A stretch of 64,000 nucleotides of DNA from Kitasatospora herbaricolor (GTDB lineage: Bacteria > Actinomycetota > Actinomycetes > Streptomycetales > Streptomycetaceae): contig NZ_JAUSVA010000002.1 of NCBI RefSeq assembly GCF_030813695.1, positions 5,952,001 through 6,016,000 of the forward strand, given 5' to 3'. Positions 33,654 to 46,790 of the stretch are shown in pieces. Made by a program: the position numbers and the translations under genes. Under the pieces are notes generated by a model. That model saw nothing but the letters and a program-made list of their open reading frames with translations. It was not told the DNA's origin and ran no database searches. Within the stretch, counting starts at the first letter, position 1. Each line of letters starts with the position of its first letter.

Positions 33654-36600
33654 GTGAGCTCCACCGATGCGGTGCTGCCCGGGCCGGCCGGCTCCGACGC
33701 CCCCGAGGACGGTCCTCCCCCCGCACCGGGCCCGCAACCGGGCCCCGGCCCCGAGTACCCCTGCGCCGGACCGGACGCGTATCCGGCCGCGGGCCCGAAC
33801 GCGCACCCCGGCCCGTTCCGGCCGACCGGCCGCATCCCCGGTCCCCGACCGGCCGCCGAGTCCCACCGGGCCCGGCTCCGCGGACTGCTGCGCAACCCCC
33901 GGCTGCCCGGCGCCCTGCTGGCGGCGCTCTGCCTGGCGTACGCCCTGGGCGCCGCCGTCGGCTGGGGCTCGCCCGGGCTCGCCGTCTTCATGGGTGACTT
34001 CGGCCTCGCCGCCGCGGCCCTGGCCGCCACCCTCTCCTGCCTGGTGCACGGCTGCACCGTCGGCGGCCACCTGCGCCAGGCCTGGTTGCTCTTCGGCCTC
34101 TCCTCCGCCATGGTGGCCTTCGGGAACGGCACCTGGGGCTGGTACGAGGTGGTGCTCGGCACCACCCTCCCCGAGGACTCGCTCGCCGAGTACGCCTTCC
34201 TGCTCTTCGCCCCGCTGGCCATCACCGGCCTGCTGGTGCTCGCCCAGCGCCCCCGGACCGCCGCCGGCTGGGTCTACCTGGTGCTGGACGGCTGGCTGGT
34301 GGCCGGCTCGCTGTTCACGCTCAGCTGGAGCCTGGCCCTCGGACGCACGGCCGAGGGCGAGACCGGCGACCCGCTGCGCCTCGCCCTCGGCCTGGCCTAC
34401 CCGGTGCTGGACATCCTGCTGGTCAGCCTGGTGGTCGGCCTGCGGTTCCGCAGCCGGGACGGCAACCGGGCGGCCGTGCACACCGCCATGGTGGGCCTGG
34501 CCCTCACCGTGGTCTGCGACGCCCTGTTCACCTCGCCCGAACTGCGCAGCAGCTACCACTCCGGCGAACTCCTGGACGCCGGCTGGTTCGCCGGCAGCCT
34601 GCTGCTGGCCTGGGCCCCGTGGTCGCCGCGCCGGCGCCGGCCCAGCCGTGAGCACCCGTCGGCGGCCGGCGCCCCGCTGCGCCGGGTCTCGACCACCTTC
34701 AGCGCGCTCACGCCGTACGTCGCCGCGGCGGTCTGCACGGCGGGCATCCTGTACAACGCCCTCGGCGGCCACGCGCTGGACCGGGTGGTCGCCTCGGCGG
34801 CCTGCACCGTCGGGCTGGCGCTGATCCTGCGTCAGGGCGTGATGCTGCTGGACAACCTCTCGCTGGCGCAGGAACTCGCCCAGAAGGAGGCGCACTTCCG
34901 CTCCCTGGTGCAGGGCTCCAGCGACGTCATCATGATCGCCGGGGCGAACGGCGTGCTCTCCTACGTCAGCCCGGCTGCGCTGCGGGTCTACAACCGCGAC
35001 CCGGCCGAACTGGTCGGCGGGAACCTGCTCAACCTGGTCCACCCCGACGACGTGGACCGGGTGCTGCTGGAGGTACGCCGGCTGCTGGTGAAGTGCCAGC
35101 ACACGGCCCACCGCACCCCCGGATCCCCCGAGCCCTCGGCCCGGGTCGAGTGCCGGATCCGCTCGGGCAGCGGCGAGTGGCTGCACGTGGAGTCCACCGT
35201 CAACCGCTACCGCGAGGGCCTGATCCTCAACAGCCGGGACGTCACCGAGCGGGTGATACTCCAGGCCCAGCTGCAGCACAACGCCTTCCACGACCCGCTC
35301 ACCGACCTGCCCAACCGGGCCCTGTTCGCCCAGCGGGTGCGGGCCGCGCTCGGCGAGCGGGCCGCGGCGGAGCGGGCCGAGGGCCGGCCGCGCGGGGAGC
35401 GGGCGGCCGACGGCGCCACCGTCGCGGTGCTCTTCCTCGACCTGGACGGCTTCAAGGCGGTCAACGACACCGCCGGGCACCAGGTCGGCGACGAACTGCT
35501 GGTGCAGGCCGCCCGGCGGCTGCAGAGCGTGGTGCGCTCCGGCGACACGGTGGCCCGCTTCGGCGGGGACGAGTTCGCCGCCCTGGTCTGCGGGCGGCTG
35601 GGCCGGGTCCAGGTGCAGGAGCTGGCCGAGCGGCTGCGCTCGGCGCTCTCCGAGCCCTACTGGATCGGCGGCGCCGAGCTGGGCGTCGCGGCCAGCATCG
35701 GGATCGCCTTCGCGGCGCCGTCCCGGGCCGCCGCCGCGGACCCGAAGGCCGCCACCGACGAGCTGATGCGCAACGCCGACCTGGCGATGTACCGGGCCAA
35801 GTCCGAGGGCAAGGGCCGGGTGGTGCTGTACTCCCCGGGCATGCGGGCCGACCTGGAGCGCCGCAGCGAGCTGGAGGAGCGGCTGCGGGTGGCCGTCCGG
35901 GAGGGCGGCTTCACCCTGCTCCACCAGCCGGTGGTGGACCTCACCACCGGCGCCGTCGCCGCGGTCGAGGCGCAGGCCCGCTGGCGCTCGGCGCAGGGCC
36001 TGCTGCTCACCCCGGCGGAGTTCCTGCGCAGCGCCGAGCAGGGCGACGGCGCCACCCGGTTCTCCCGGTGGCTGGTCCAGGAGGTGGTGGCCGCCGCCGC
36101 CCTGCGCGGGGCCGCCCAGGCGCGCCCACGGGGTGCGGCCGTCCCGGTGTCGGTGCGGCTCTCCGCGGAGCGGCTCTGCGCCCCGGGGATGTACGAGACC
36201 ATCGCGTCCGCGCTGCGGGACACCGGCCTGCCGGCCGCGCAGCTGGTCATCGAGGTGGCCAGGACCGGCCCGGACGCGACGGCGGACGAGCTGGGCCGGC
36301 GGCTGACCGCGCTGCGCCGGCTCGGGGTGTCCACCGCGATCGCGGGCTTCGGCGCCGGCGGCGGCTCGCTGGGCGCGTTCGCCCGGCTCCCGTTCGACTC
36401 GCTGAAGCTGGACCGGACGCTGGTCCAGGACCTCGCCGAGTCGGCGCTCAGCCGCGCGCTGGCCGGCCACGCCTTGCGGCTCGGCCGGGACCTCGGCCTG
36501 GTCACCGCCGCGGAGGGGGTGGACCTGCCGCGCCAGGTGGTGGTGCTGCAGGAGCTGGGCTGCCGGCAGGGGCAGGGCACCGCCTTCGCGCAGCCGATGG

Positions 36601-36836
36601 ACGAGCAGCGGCTGCGCCGGGCCCTGGGACGGCGGGTCTACCCGCTGCCGAGACCGCTCGGAGCGCTGTCGGCCCGCCGCGCGTACCTGGCCGCAGAGGC
36701 CCGTTCGGGTGGCCGGACGGAGCCCGGACCGGGGCGTGTCGTACATCACCACGTGGCCTCCGACCTGCCGGAACGCCGCTCGGTGGGCGGTCCGGGACAT
36801 GGTCCGCATGGTGAGACCGCCGTCCCACCCGCTTGA
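33654..36836 (+). CDS. Membrane PAS-GGDEF-EAL protein with a degenerate EAL domain
   Basis: A 1,060-residue multidomain protein. Residues 1-80 are Pro-rich; 85-400 hold about eight to ten membrane helices; a PAS domain follows (FRSLVQGSSDVIMIAGANGVLSYVSPAAL, about 415-530). The GGDEF domain (about 545-730) is intact (FGGDEFAAL, about residue 637). The EAL domain (about 745-1010) has lost key residues: EAL reads EAQ, and DDFGTGYSSL reads AGFGAGGGSL. It is therefore likely a cyclase or c-di-GMP sensor rather than a phosphodiesterase (inference). The GTG at 33654 has GGAGGGGGAG upstream. It lies just before the ilvB leader; from memory this matches the SCO5511 position. Confidence 0.88.
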   Translation: MSSTDAVLPGPAGSDAPEDGPPPAPGPQPGPGPEYPCAGPDAYPAAGPNAHPGPFRPTGRIPGPRPAAESHRARLRGLLRNPRLPGALLAALCLAYALGAAVGWGSPGLAVFMGDFGLAAAALAATLSCLVHGCTVGGHLRQAWLLFGLSSAMVAFGNGTWGWYEVVLGTTLPEDSLAEYAFLLFAPLAITGLLVLAQRPRTAAGWVYLVLDGWLVAGSLFTLSWSLALGRTAEGETGDPLRLALGLAYPVLDILLVSLVVGLRFRSRDGNRAAVHTAMVGLALTVVCDALFTSPELRSSYHSGELLDAGWFAGSLLLAWAPWSPRRRRPSREHPSAAGAPLRRVSTTFSALTPYVAAAVCTAGILYNALGGHALDRVVASAACTVGLALILRQGVMLLDNLSLAQELAQKEAHFRSLVQGSSDVIMIAGANGVLSYVSPAALRVYNRDPAELVGGNLLNLVHPDDVDRVLLEVRRLLVKCQHTAHRTPGSPEPSARVECRIRSGSGEWLHVESTVNRYREGLILNSRDVTERVILQAQLQHNAFHDPLTDLPNRALFAQRVRAALGERAAAERAEGRPRGERAADGATVAVLFLDLDGFKAVNDTAGHQVGDELLVQAARRLQSVVRSGDTVARFGGDEFAALVCGRLGRVQVQELAERLRSALSEPYWIGGAELGVAASIGIAFAAPSRAAAADPKAATDELMRNADLAMYRAKSEGKGRVVLYSPGMRADLERRSELEERLRVAVREGGFTLLHQPVVDLTTGAVAAVEAQARWRSAQGLLLTPAEFLRSAEQGDGATRFSRWLVQEVVAAAALRGAAQARPRGAAVPVSVRLSAERLCAPGMYETIASALRDTGLPAAQLVIEVARTGPDATADELGRRLTALRRLGVSTAIAGFGAGGGSLGAFARLPFDSLKLDRTLVQDLAESALSRALAGHALRLGRDLGLVTAAEGVDLPRQVVVLQELGCRQGQGTAFAQPMDEQRLRRALGRRVYPLPRPLGALSARRAYLAAEARSGGRTEPGPGRVVHHHVASDLPERRSVGGPGHGPHGETAVPPA

Positions 36837-36869
36837 CACTCGACACCGCCCGGGAGGAAGGTCGTTGCC

Positions 36870-36911
36870 ATGCGCACCCGAATTCTCGTACTTGGCGGGC
36901 GCGTCGGCTGA
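36870..36911 (+). CDS. ilvB leader peptide (attenuator)
   Basis: MRTRILVLGGRVG, 13 residues, with Ile-Leu-Val-Leu and a later Val. It has a good ribosome site (GGAGGAAGG). Actinobacterial ilvB operons typically carry an MRTRILVLG-type leader peptide, so low charged Ile/Leu/Val tRNA would stall the ribosome here and change the fold of the RNA before the terminator at 36951-36984. Confidence 0.88.
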   Translation: MRTRILVLGGRVG

Positions 36912-36984
36912 GCGGGCTGAGACGCCCCGCTCGTGACAGACCGACGCGCCACCCCTCGCATGCCCTGGGCACGAGGGGTTTTTT
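36898..36984 (+). promoter_or_regulatory. ilvB transcription attenuator
   Basis: GGCGCGTCGG (36898-36907, overlapping the leader's last codons) can pair with CCGACGCGCC (36941-36950); GAGCGGG (36910-36916) with CCCGCTC (36926-36932). The terminator stem is ACCCCTCG (36951-36958) with CGAGGGGT (36972-36979), followed by T6 (36979-36984). Leader peptide plus a T-tailed terminator is a classic attenuator. 192 nt remain to the ilvB ATG. Confidence 0.85.
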
Positions 36985-37175
36985 GTTGCACTGACACCCG
37001 GTGCGGCACAGCTGTTGAAACACTGCAAGACCACTGACCATGAGGTCCGCACCTCCCGTTCCGACGGGAACAGGCGGACGATTGAGGCAGAGCCGGCGAC
37101 CGGCCCACCCAGGCATCCCTCTCCTCTGGGAGGGCACACCACCGGGGCCGGCAGAACCCGAGAAGAGACAGGCAG

Positions 37176-39029
37176 ATGACTGAGCACGCCGCATCCCCCC
37201 GCCGCGGGGACACCCCGGCCGCCCACGCGCCGGGTCCCCAGCACGTTGTCGAGACCATGACCGGCGCGCAGTCGCTCATCCGCTCGCTGGAGGCCGTGGG
37301 CGCGGACACCGTCTTCGGGATCCCGGGCGGGGCCATCCTTCCCGCGTACGACCCGCTGATGGACTCGCAGAAGGTCCGTCACATCCTGGTCCGCCACGAG
37401 CAGGGCGCCGGGCACGCCGCCACCGGCTACGCGCAGGCCACCGGCCGGGTCGGCGTCTGCATGGCCACCTCGGGCCCCGGTGCGACCAACCTGGTCACCC
37501 CGATCGCCGACGCCTACATGGACTCCGTCCCGCTGGTCGCGATCACCGGCCAGGTCGCCTCCAAGGCGATCGGCACCGACGCCTTCCAGGAGGCGGACAT
37601 CTGCGGCATCACGATGCCGATCACCAAGCACAACTTCCTGGTGACCGACCCGGCCGAGATCCCCCGGGTGATCGCCGAGGCCTTCCACATCGCCGCCACC
37701 GGCCGCCCCGGCCCGGTCCTGGTCGACATCGCCAAGGACGCGCTGCAGGCCACCACCACCTTCCGCTGGCCGGTGGAGACCTCGCTGCCCGGCTACCGCC
37801 CGGTCACCAAGCCGCACGCCAAGCAGATCCGCGAGGCCGCGAAGATGCTGGTCTCCGCGAAGAAGCCGGTGCTGTACGTCGGCGGCGGCGTGCTCAAGGC
37901 GAACGCCACGGCCGAGCTGCGGATCCTCGCCGAGCTGACCGGCGCCCCCGTCGTCACCACCCTGATGGCGCTCGGCGCGTTCCCCGACAGCCACCCGCAG
38001 CACCTGGGCATGCCCGGCATGCACGGCAGCGTCCCGGCCGTCACCGCGCTGCAGAAGTCGGACCTGCTCTTCACCCTCGGCGCGCGCTTCGACGACCGGG
38101 TCACCGGCAAGCTGGACAGCTTCGCGCCGTACGCCAAGGTCGTCCACGCCGACATCGACCCGGCCGAGATCGGCAAGAACCGCCCGGCGGACGTGCCGAT
38201 CGTCGGTGACGCCCGCGAGGTGCTGGCCGACCTCATCGTGGCCGTCCAGGCCGAGTTCGACGCCGGCCACAAGGCCGACTACACCGACTGGTGGGTCAAG
38301 CTCAACGAGTGGAAGACCACCTACCCGCTGGGCTACGAGCCCGCCCCGGCCGGCGGGCTCGCCCCGCAGCAGGTCATCGAGCGGATCGGGCAGCTGGTCG
38401 GCTCCGACGCGATCTACGCGGCGGGCGTCGGGCAGCACCAGATGTGGGCCTCGCAGTTCATCAGCTACGAGAAGCCGGCCACCTGGCTGAACTCCGGCGG
38501 CGCGGGCACCATGGGCTACGCCGTCCCGGCGGCGATGGGCGCCAAGGCCGGCCGGCCCGAGGCCACGGTCTGGGCCATCGACGGCGACGGCTGCTTCCAG
38601 ATGACCAACCAGGAGCTGGTCACCTGCGCGCTGAACAACATCCCGATCAAGGTCGCCGTCATCAACAACGGCTCGCTGGGCATGGTCCGCCAGTGGCAGA
38701 CCCTCTTCTACAACCAGCGCTACTCCAACACCGTCCTGCACGCGGGCCCGGAGCACGACGGCATCGCCGCACCGGCCCAGGGCACCCGGATCCCGGACTT
38801 CGTGCTGCTCTCCGAGGCGATGGGCTGCGTCGGCCTGCGCTGCGAGCGCCCGGAGGACCTGGACGCGGTGATCAAGCAGGCGATGGAGATCAACGACCGC
38901 CCGGTCGTGATCGACTTCATCGTGCACCAGGACGCCATGGTCTGGCCGATGGTCGCGGCCGGCACCAGCAACGACGAGATCCTCGCCGCCCGGGACGTGC
39001 GCCCGGACTTCGGCGACGACCTCGACTGA
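37176..39029 (+). CDS. ilvB: Acetolactate synthase large subunit
   Basis: The TPP enzyme that condenses two pyruvates to acetolactate, or pyruvate and 2-ketobutyrate to acetohydroxybutyrate. It is 617 residues. After a 30-residue Ala/Pro extension come TGAQSLIRSLEAVGADTVFGIPGG and the catalytic Glu of VRHEQGAGHAA (about residue 74). The TPP/Mg motif GDGCFQMTNQELVT..INN lies near 468-500. Ends with DDLD. It is followed 33 nt later by ilvN and 687 nt later by ilvC, forming ilvBNC under the leader attenuator. Confidence 0.97.
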   Translation: MTEHAASPRRGDTPAAHAPGPQHVVETMTGAQSLIRSLEAVGADTVFGIPGGAILPAYDPLMDSQKVRHILVRHEQGAGHAATGYAQATGRVGVCMATSGPGATNLVTPIADAYMDSVPLVAITGQVASKAIGTDAFQEADICGITMPITKHNFLVTDPAEIPRVIAEAFHIAATGRPGPVLVDIAKDALQATTTFRWPVETSLPGYRPVTKPHAKQIREAAKMLVSAKKPVLYVGGGVLKANATAELRILAELTGAPVVTTLMALGAFPDSHPQHLGMPGMHGSVPAVTALQKSDLLFTLGARFDDRVTGKLDSFAPYAKVVHADIDPAEIGKNRPADVPIVGDAREVLADLIVAVQAEFDAGHKADYTDWWVKLNEWKTTYPLGYEPAPAGGLAPQQVIERIGQLVGSDAIYAAGVGQHQMWASQFISYEKPATWLNSGGAGTMGYAVPAAMGAKAGRPEATVWAIDGDGCFQMTNQELVTCALNNIPIKVAVINNGSLGMVRQWQTLFYNQRYSNTVLHAGPEHDGIAAPAQGTRIPDFVLLSEAMGCVGLRCERPEDLDAVIKQAMEINDRPVVIDFIVHQDAMVWPMVAAGTSNDEILAARDVRPDFGDDLD

Positions 39030-39062
39030 CCCCCGACCACCAGAACCAGAGAGAGCTACGAA

Positions 39063-39587
39063 ATGTCCAAGCACACCCTCTCCGTCCTGGTCGAGAACAA
39101 GCCCGGCGTGCTCGCCCGCATCGCCGCCCTGTTCTCCCGTCGGGGATTCAACATCGACTCCCTCGCGGTCGGCCCGACCGAGCACCCGGACATCTCCCGG
39201 ATGACCATCGTGGTCAACGTCGAGGACCTCCCGCTGGAGCAGGTCACCAAGCAGCTCAACAAGCTGGTCAACGTGATAAAGATCGTCGAACTCGACCAGT
39301 CCGCTGCGATCCAGCGGGAACTGGTCCTGGTGAAGGTCCGCGCCGACAACGACACCCGGTCGCAGATCGTCGAGATCGTCCAGCTGTTCCGCGCCAAGAC
39401 GGTCGACGTGTCACCCGATGCGGTGACCATCGAGGCCACCGGCAGCTCCGACAAGCTGGAGGCGATGCTCCGGATGCTGGAGCCCTTCGGCATCAAGGAG
39501 CTCGTGCAGTCCGGCCTGGTGGCCATCGGGCGCGGCGCCCGTTCGATCACCGACCGCTCGCTGCGCGCCCTCGACCGCAGCGCGTAG
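39063..39587 (+). CDS. ilvN: Acetolactate synthase small (regulatory) subunit
   Basis: 174 residues. The N-terminal ACT domain MSKHTLSVLVENKPGVLARIAALFSRRGFNIDSLAVG binds valine for feedback control; the ALS_ss C-terminal domain (LVLVKVRADNDTRSQIVEIVQLFRAKTVDVS) follows. It ends with RGARSITDRSLRALDRSA. It is 33 nt after ilvB, which it regulates. Confidence 0.97.
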   Translation: MSKHTLSVLVENKPGVLARIAALFSRRGFNIDSLAVGPTEHPDISRMTIVVNVEDLPLEQVTKQLNKLVNVIKIVELDQSAAIQRELVLVKVRADNDTRSQIVEIVQLFRAKTVDVSPDAVTIEATGSSDKLEAMLRMLEPFGIKELVQSGLVAIGRGARSITDRSLRALDRSA

Positions 39588-39716
39588 TGACGGGCGCTCG
39601 CCCCGGCGACGCGACCCGTCTCACCACCTGAAGCAACGCCCCACACCCCCGCCGGGTCCACGTACCGTGGGTACCGCACCACCCGGCATCACCATCACGC
39701 AAGGAGATGTGCCCCC

Positions 39717-40715
<999 letters not shown>

Positions 40716-40721
40716 GCCTCC

Positions 40722-40768
40722 CGTCGCGCCCGGCGCGCACCCCACGGGGGCGCGCGCCGGGCGCGACG
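40722..40768 (+). terminator. Terminator after ilvC
   Basis: A perfect 17-bp stem: 40722-40738 (begins CGTCGCGCCC) with 40752-40768 (ends GGGCGCGACG); the loop contains a further CCCC/GGGG pair. Confidence 0.9.
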
Positions 40769-40780
40769 CGCAGCTGCGCC

Positions 40781-40807
40781 GGGGCAGGCCTGGGCCAGGC
40801 CTGCCCC
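40781..40807 (+). terminator. Second hairpin after ilvC
   Basis: GGGGCAGGCCTGG pairs with CCAGGCCTGCCCC around a single central G: a 27-bp near-perfect palindrome that could also be a cruciform. It sits 12 nt after the main ilvC terminator. Confidence 0.6.
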
Positions 40808-41008
40808 GTCTGTACATCTGGTTGATCCCGTGCGAGTGATTTCGCCGTACGGGAGCAGCCCGGCCCTCCGCCCGTCGATACACTTCCGAGTGCGCGTCAG
40901 GCCCACAGCGTCGTGCGTCTATCTACGCGGCATGCCACCTTCCCCCGCTGGTCACGCCACCTTCGTGCCATGGACCGGGGAGAACCGGACAGTTAAGGAC
41001 ACACTGTC

Positions 41009-42604
41009 GTGAGCACTGTGACTTCCAAAAACGCCGTCGTACTGATCGCCGAAGAGCTGTCGCCCGCCACCGTTGACGCCCTCGGTCCGGATTTCGAGAT
41101 CCGCCACTGCAACGGCGCGGACCGTACCGAGCTGCTGACCGCCATCGCCGACGTGGACGCGATCCTGATCCGCAGCGCCACCAAGGTGGACGCCGAGGCG
41201 CTCGCCGCGGCGAAGAAGCTGAAGGTCGTCGCCCGGGCCGGCGTCGGCCTCGACAACGTCGACGTCTCCGCCGCCACCAAGGCAGGCGTGATGGTCGTCA
41301 ACGCGCCGACCTCCAACATCGTGACCGCGGCCGAGCTGGCCTGCGGCCTGCTGATCGCCAGCGCCCGGCACATCGCGCCCGCCAACGCCGCTCTCAAGCA
41401 GGGCGAGTGGAAGCGCAACAAGTACACCGGTGTCGAGCTCTCCGAGAAGGTGCTCGGTGTCGTCGGCCTCGGCCGGATCGGCGTGCTGGTCGCCCAGCGG
41501 ATGTCCGCCTTCGGCATGAAGATCGTCGCGTACGACCCCTACATCCAGGCCGCCCGCGCGGCCCAGATGGGCGTCAAGCTGCTGACCCTGGAGGAGCTGC
41601 TGGAGGTGTCGGACTTCATCACCGTCCACCTCCCGAAGACCCCCGAGACCATCGGCCTGATCGGCGACGAGGCGCTGCACAAGGTCAAGCCGACCGTGCG
41701 CATCGTCAACGCGGCCCGCGGCGGCATCGTGGACGAGGCCGCGCTCGCCAGCGCCCTGCGCGACGGCCGGGTGGCCGGCGCCGGCCTGGACGTGTACGCC
41801 AAGGAGCCCTGCACCGACTCCCCGCTGTTCGCCTTCGACAACGTGGTCGCCACCCCGCACCTGGGCGCCTCCACCGACGAGGCGCAGGAGAAGGCCGGCA
41901 TCGCGGTGGCCAAGTCGGTCCGCCTGGCGCTGGCCGGCGAGCTGGTGCCGGACGCGGTCAACGTCCAGGGCGGCGTGATCGCCGAGGACGTGCGCCCGGG
42001 CCTGCCGCTCGCCGAGAAGCTCGGCCGGATCTTCACCGCGCTGGCCGGCGAGGTCGCCGTCCGCCTGGACGTCGAGGTCCGCGGCGAGATCACCCAGCAC
42101 GACGTCAAGGTGCTCGAACTCTCCGCGCTCAAGGGTGTGTTCGAGGACGTCGTGGCCGAGACGGTCAGCTACGTCAACGCGCCGCTGTTCGCGCAGGAGC
42201 GCGGCGTGGAGGTCCGCCTGACGACCAGCAGCGAGAGCCCCGAGCACCGCAACGTCATCACCGTGCGCGGCACGCTCTCCGGCGGCGGCGAGATCGCCAT
42301 CTCGGGCACGCTGTCCGGCCCGAAGCAGATCCAGAAGATCGTCGGCGTGGACGCCTTCGACGTGGACGTGGCGCTCACCGACCACATGGCCTTCTTCAAG
42401 TACGAGGACCGCCCCGGCGTGGTCGGCATCCTCGGCCGTCACCTCGGTGACGCGGGCATCAACATCGCGGGCATGCAGGTCGCCCGTGACGGTGAGGGCG
42501 CGCTCGCCTCGATCACCGTCGACAGCCAGATCCCGCAGGAGGTCCTGTCGGCGATCGCGGCCGAGATCGGCGCCAAGTTCGCCCGCTCGGTCGACCTGCG
42601 CTGA
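41009..42604 (+). CDS. serA: D-3-phosphoglycerate dehydrogenase
   Basis: First step of serine synthesis. At 531 residues it is the long form with a C-terminal allosteric substrate-binding domain and an ACT domain (MAFFKYEDRPGVVGILGRHLGDAGINIAGMQVARD). The NAD motif VVGLGRIGVLVAQRM is at about 150-164; the catalytic Arg is in NAARGGIVDEAAL, and Glu and His in EPCTDSPLFAFDNVVATPHLGAS (His about residue 283). The GTG at 41009 has AAGGA upstream. It makes serine that sdaA could destroy, so the two must be regulated oppositely (inference). Confidence 0.97.
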   Translation: MSTVTSKNAVVLIAEELSPATVDALGPDFEIRHCNGADRTELLTAIADVDAILIRSATKVDAEALAAAKKLKVVARAGVGLDNVDVSAATKAGVMVVNAPTSNIVTAAELACGLLIASARHIAPANAALKQGEWKRNKYTGVELSEKVLGVVGLGRIGVLVAQRMSAFGMKIVAYDPYIQAARAAQMGVKLLTLEELLEVSDFITVHLPKTPETIGLIGDEALHKVKPTVRIVNAARGGIVDEAALASALRDGRVAGAGLDVYAKEPCTDSPLFAFDNVVATPHLGASTDEAQEKAGIAVAKSVRLALAGELVPDAVNVQGGVIAEDVRPGLPLAEKLGRIFTALAGEVAVRLDVEVRGEITQHDVKVLELSALKGVFEDVVAETVSYVNAPLFAQERGVEVRLTTSSESPEHRNVITVRGTLSGGGEIAISGTLSGPKQIQKIVGVDAFDVDVALTDHMAFFKYEDRPGVVGILGRHLGDAGINIAGMQVARDGEGALASITVDSQIPQEVLSAIAAEIGAKFARSVDLR

Positions 42605-42634
42605 CCCGGCGCCGGCCCTCCGGCCGGCGGCCCG

Positions 42635-42671
42635 CCGTGGCCCTCCCGTCCTCGTGACGGGAGGGCCACGG
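42635..42671 (+). terminator. Terminator after serA
   Basis: A perfect 16-bp stem, CCGTGGCCCTCCCGTC (42635-42650) with GACGGGAGGGCCACGG (42656-42671), loop CTCGT. Confidence 0.92.
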
Positions 42672-42963
42672 CCGTTCAAGGGCCGTTCGGGGCCGTTCCC
42701 GGCCGGGCCGGCCCGGAGCCGTACCCCCGGCCCGGGCGGGTGCCGTCTCAGATAGTAGGAAATCCAAGTAGTTGTGCAGACAGCGACGGGTGGGGCGTCG
42801 TACCGTGAAAGAGCCATACGGTCAGCCACCCCTGGCTCCTACCTTCCGGTCAGGGCGCGTGGGCCCGTGTGTGCCGTACGCGCTACGGCAGGCGACCCCT
42901 GCTCGGCGTACCAACCCTCCCCACCCTCAGCACTTCCACGTGCACTGAACCGAGGAGCCCGGT
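42672..42963 (+). promoter_or_regulatory. Upstream region of the small ORF, with an AT-rich island
   Basis: 292 nt without a gene. It contains a conspicuous low-GC island at about 42746-42790 (AGATAGTAGGAAATCC then AAGTAGTTGTGCAGACAG) in an otherwise very GC-rich context, which is probably a promoter or protein-binding site. Confidence 0.45.
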
Positions 42964-43137
42964 ATGCCCCCCACCGCAGACCTGCTCACCCACCGTGACC
43001 ACCGCGCCGCCCAGGCGCCCACCCGCCCGGCCACCCGTCGCCGGCGCCGGGCCGAGCCCGACCCCCAGGTCTCCGCCGCCCTGCAGCGGGCGCTCGACCG
43101 CCGTGACAACGGCGGCGAGACCGGCCACCTCGGGTAG
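42964..43137 (+). CDS. 57-residue Arg/Ala-rich protein
   Basis: A short ORF starting ATG 42964 with GAGGAG 8 nt upstream. The protein begins MPPTADLLTHRDHRAAQAP, has a basic stretch TRRRRRAEP and ends LQRALDRRDNGGETGHLG. The strong ribosome site, the upstream AT-rich island and a clean stop make it a likely real gene. I do not recognise a family. The next gene, a secreted protease, starts 201 nt downstream. Confidence 0.5.
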   Translation: MPPTADLLTHRDHRAAQAPTRPATRRRRRAEPDPQVSAALQRALDRRDNGGETGHLG

Positions 43138-43270
43138 TCCCGGCCGGCCCCGCTCACCCGGATGGCCTGACGCGTTGTCACTCCGGAGAGTGCAAGTGAC
43201 CCCCGTACGAGGGAGGTTGCTCGCCCTCCCGGCGCGATGATCGTAATTTGAGGCCTCCGGAGGGGAGATC

Positions 43271-43293
43271 GACGTCCGCACGGGGCGGACGTC
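43271..43293 (+). repeat. Inverted repeat before the S8 protease gene
   Basis: GACGTCCG (43271-43278) and CGGACGTC (43286-43293), 46 nt before the GTG; it could be an operator or a leader hairpin. Confidence 0.4.
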
Positions 43294-43338
43294 AGCGGCA
43301 CGCGTGCGGATCAGACCCCCACCGGGGGAGAGGGCCCA

Positions 43339-46731
<3,393 letters not shown>

Positions 46732-46735
46732 GCCC

Positions 46736-46786
46736 CCGCCGTCCGCCGGTGCCCGCGGCCCCAGGCCCGGGACCGGCGGACGGCGG
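46736..46786. terminator. Bidirectional terminator between the S8 protease and YfhO-like genes
   Basis: CCGCCGTCCGCCGGT (46736-46750) pairs perfectly with ACCGGCGGACGGCGG (46772-46786); the 21-nt loop is itself GC-rich. Confidence 0.85.
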
Positions 46787-46790
46787 TGCC

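Noticed and set aside
33558..39185. 1,875-codon minus-strand ORF across the PAS-GGDEF-EAL and ilvB genes
   Set aside because: No domains, low-complexity composition; a shadow of the plus-strand genes.
40781..40807. Recombination or attachment site at the 27-bp palindrome
   Set aside because: No integrase or tRNA nearby; it lies next to the ilvC terminator, so a hairpin role is more economical.
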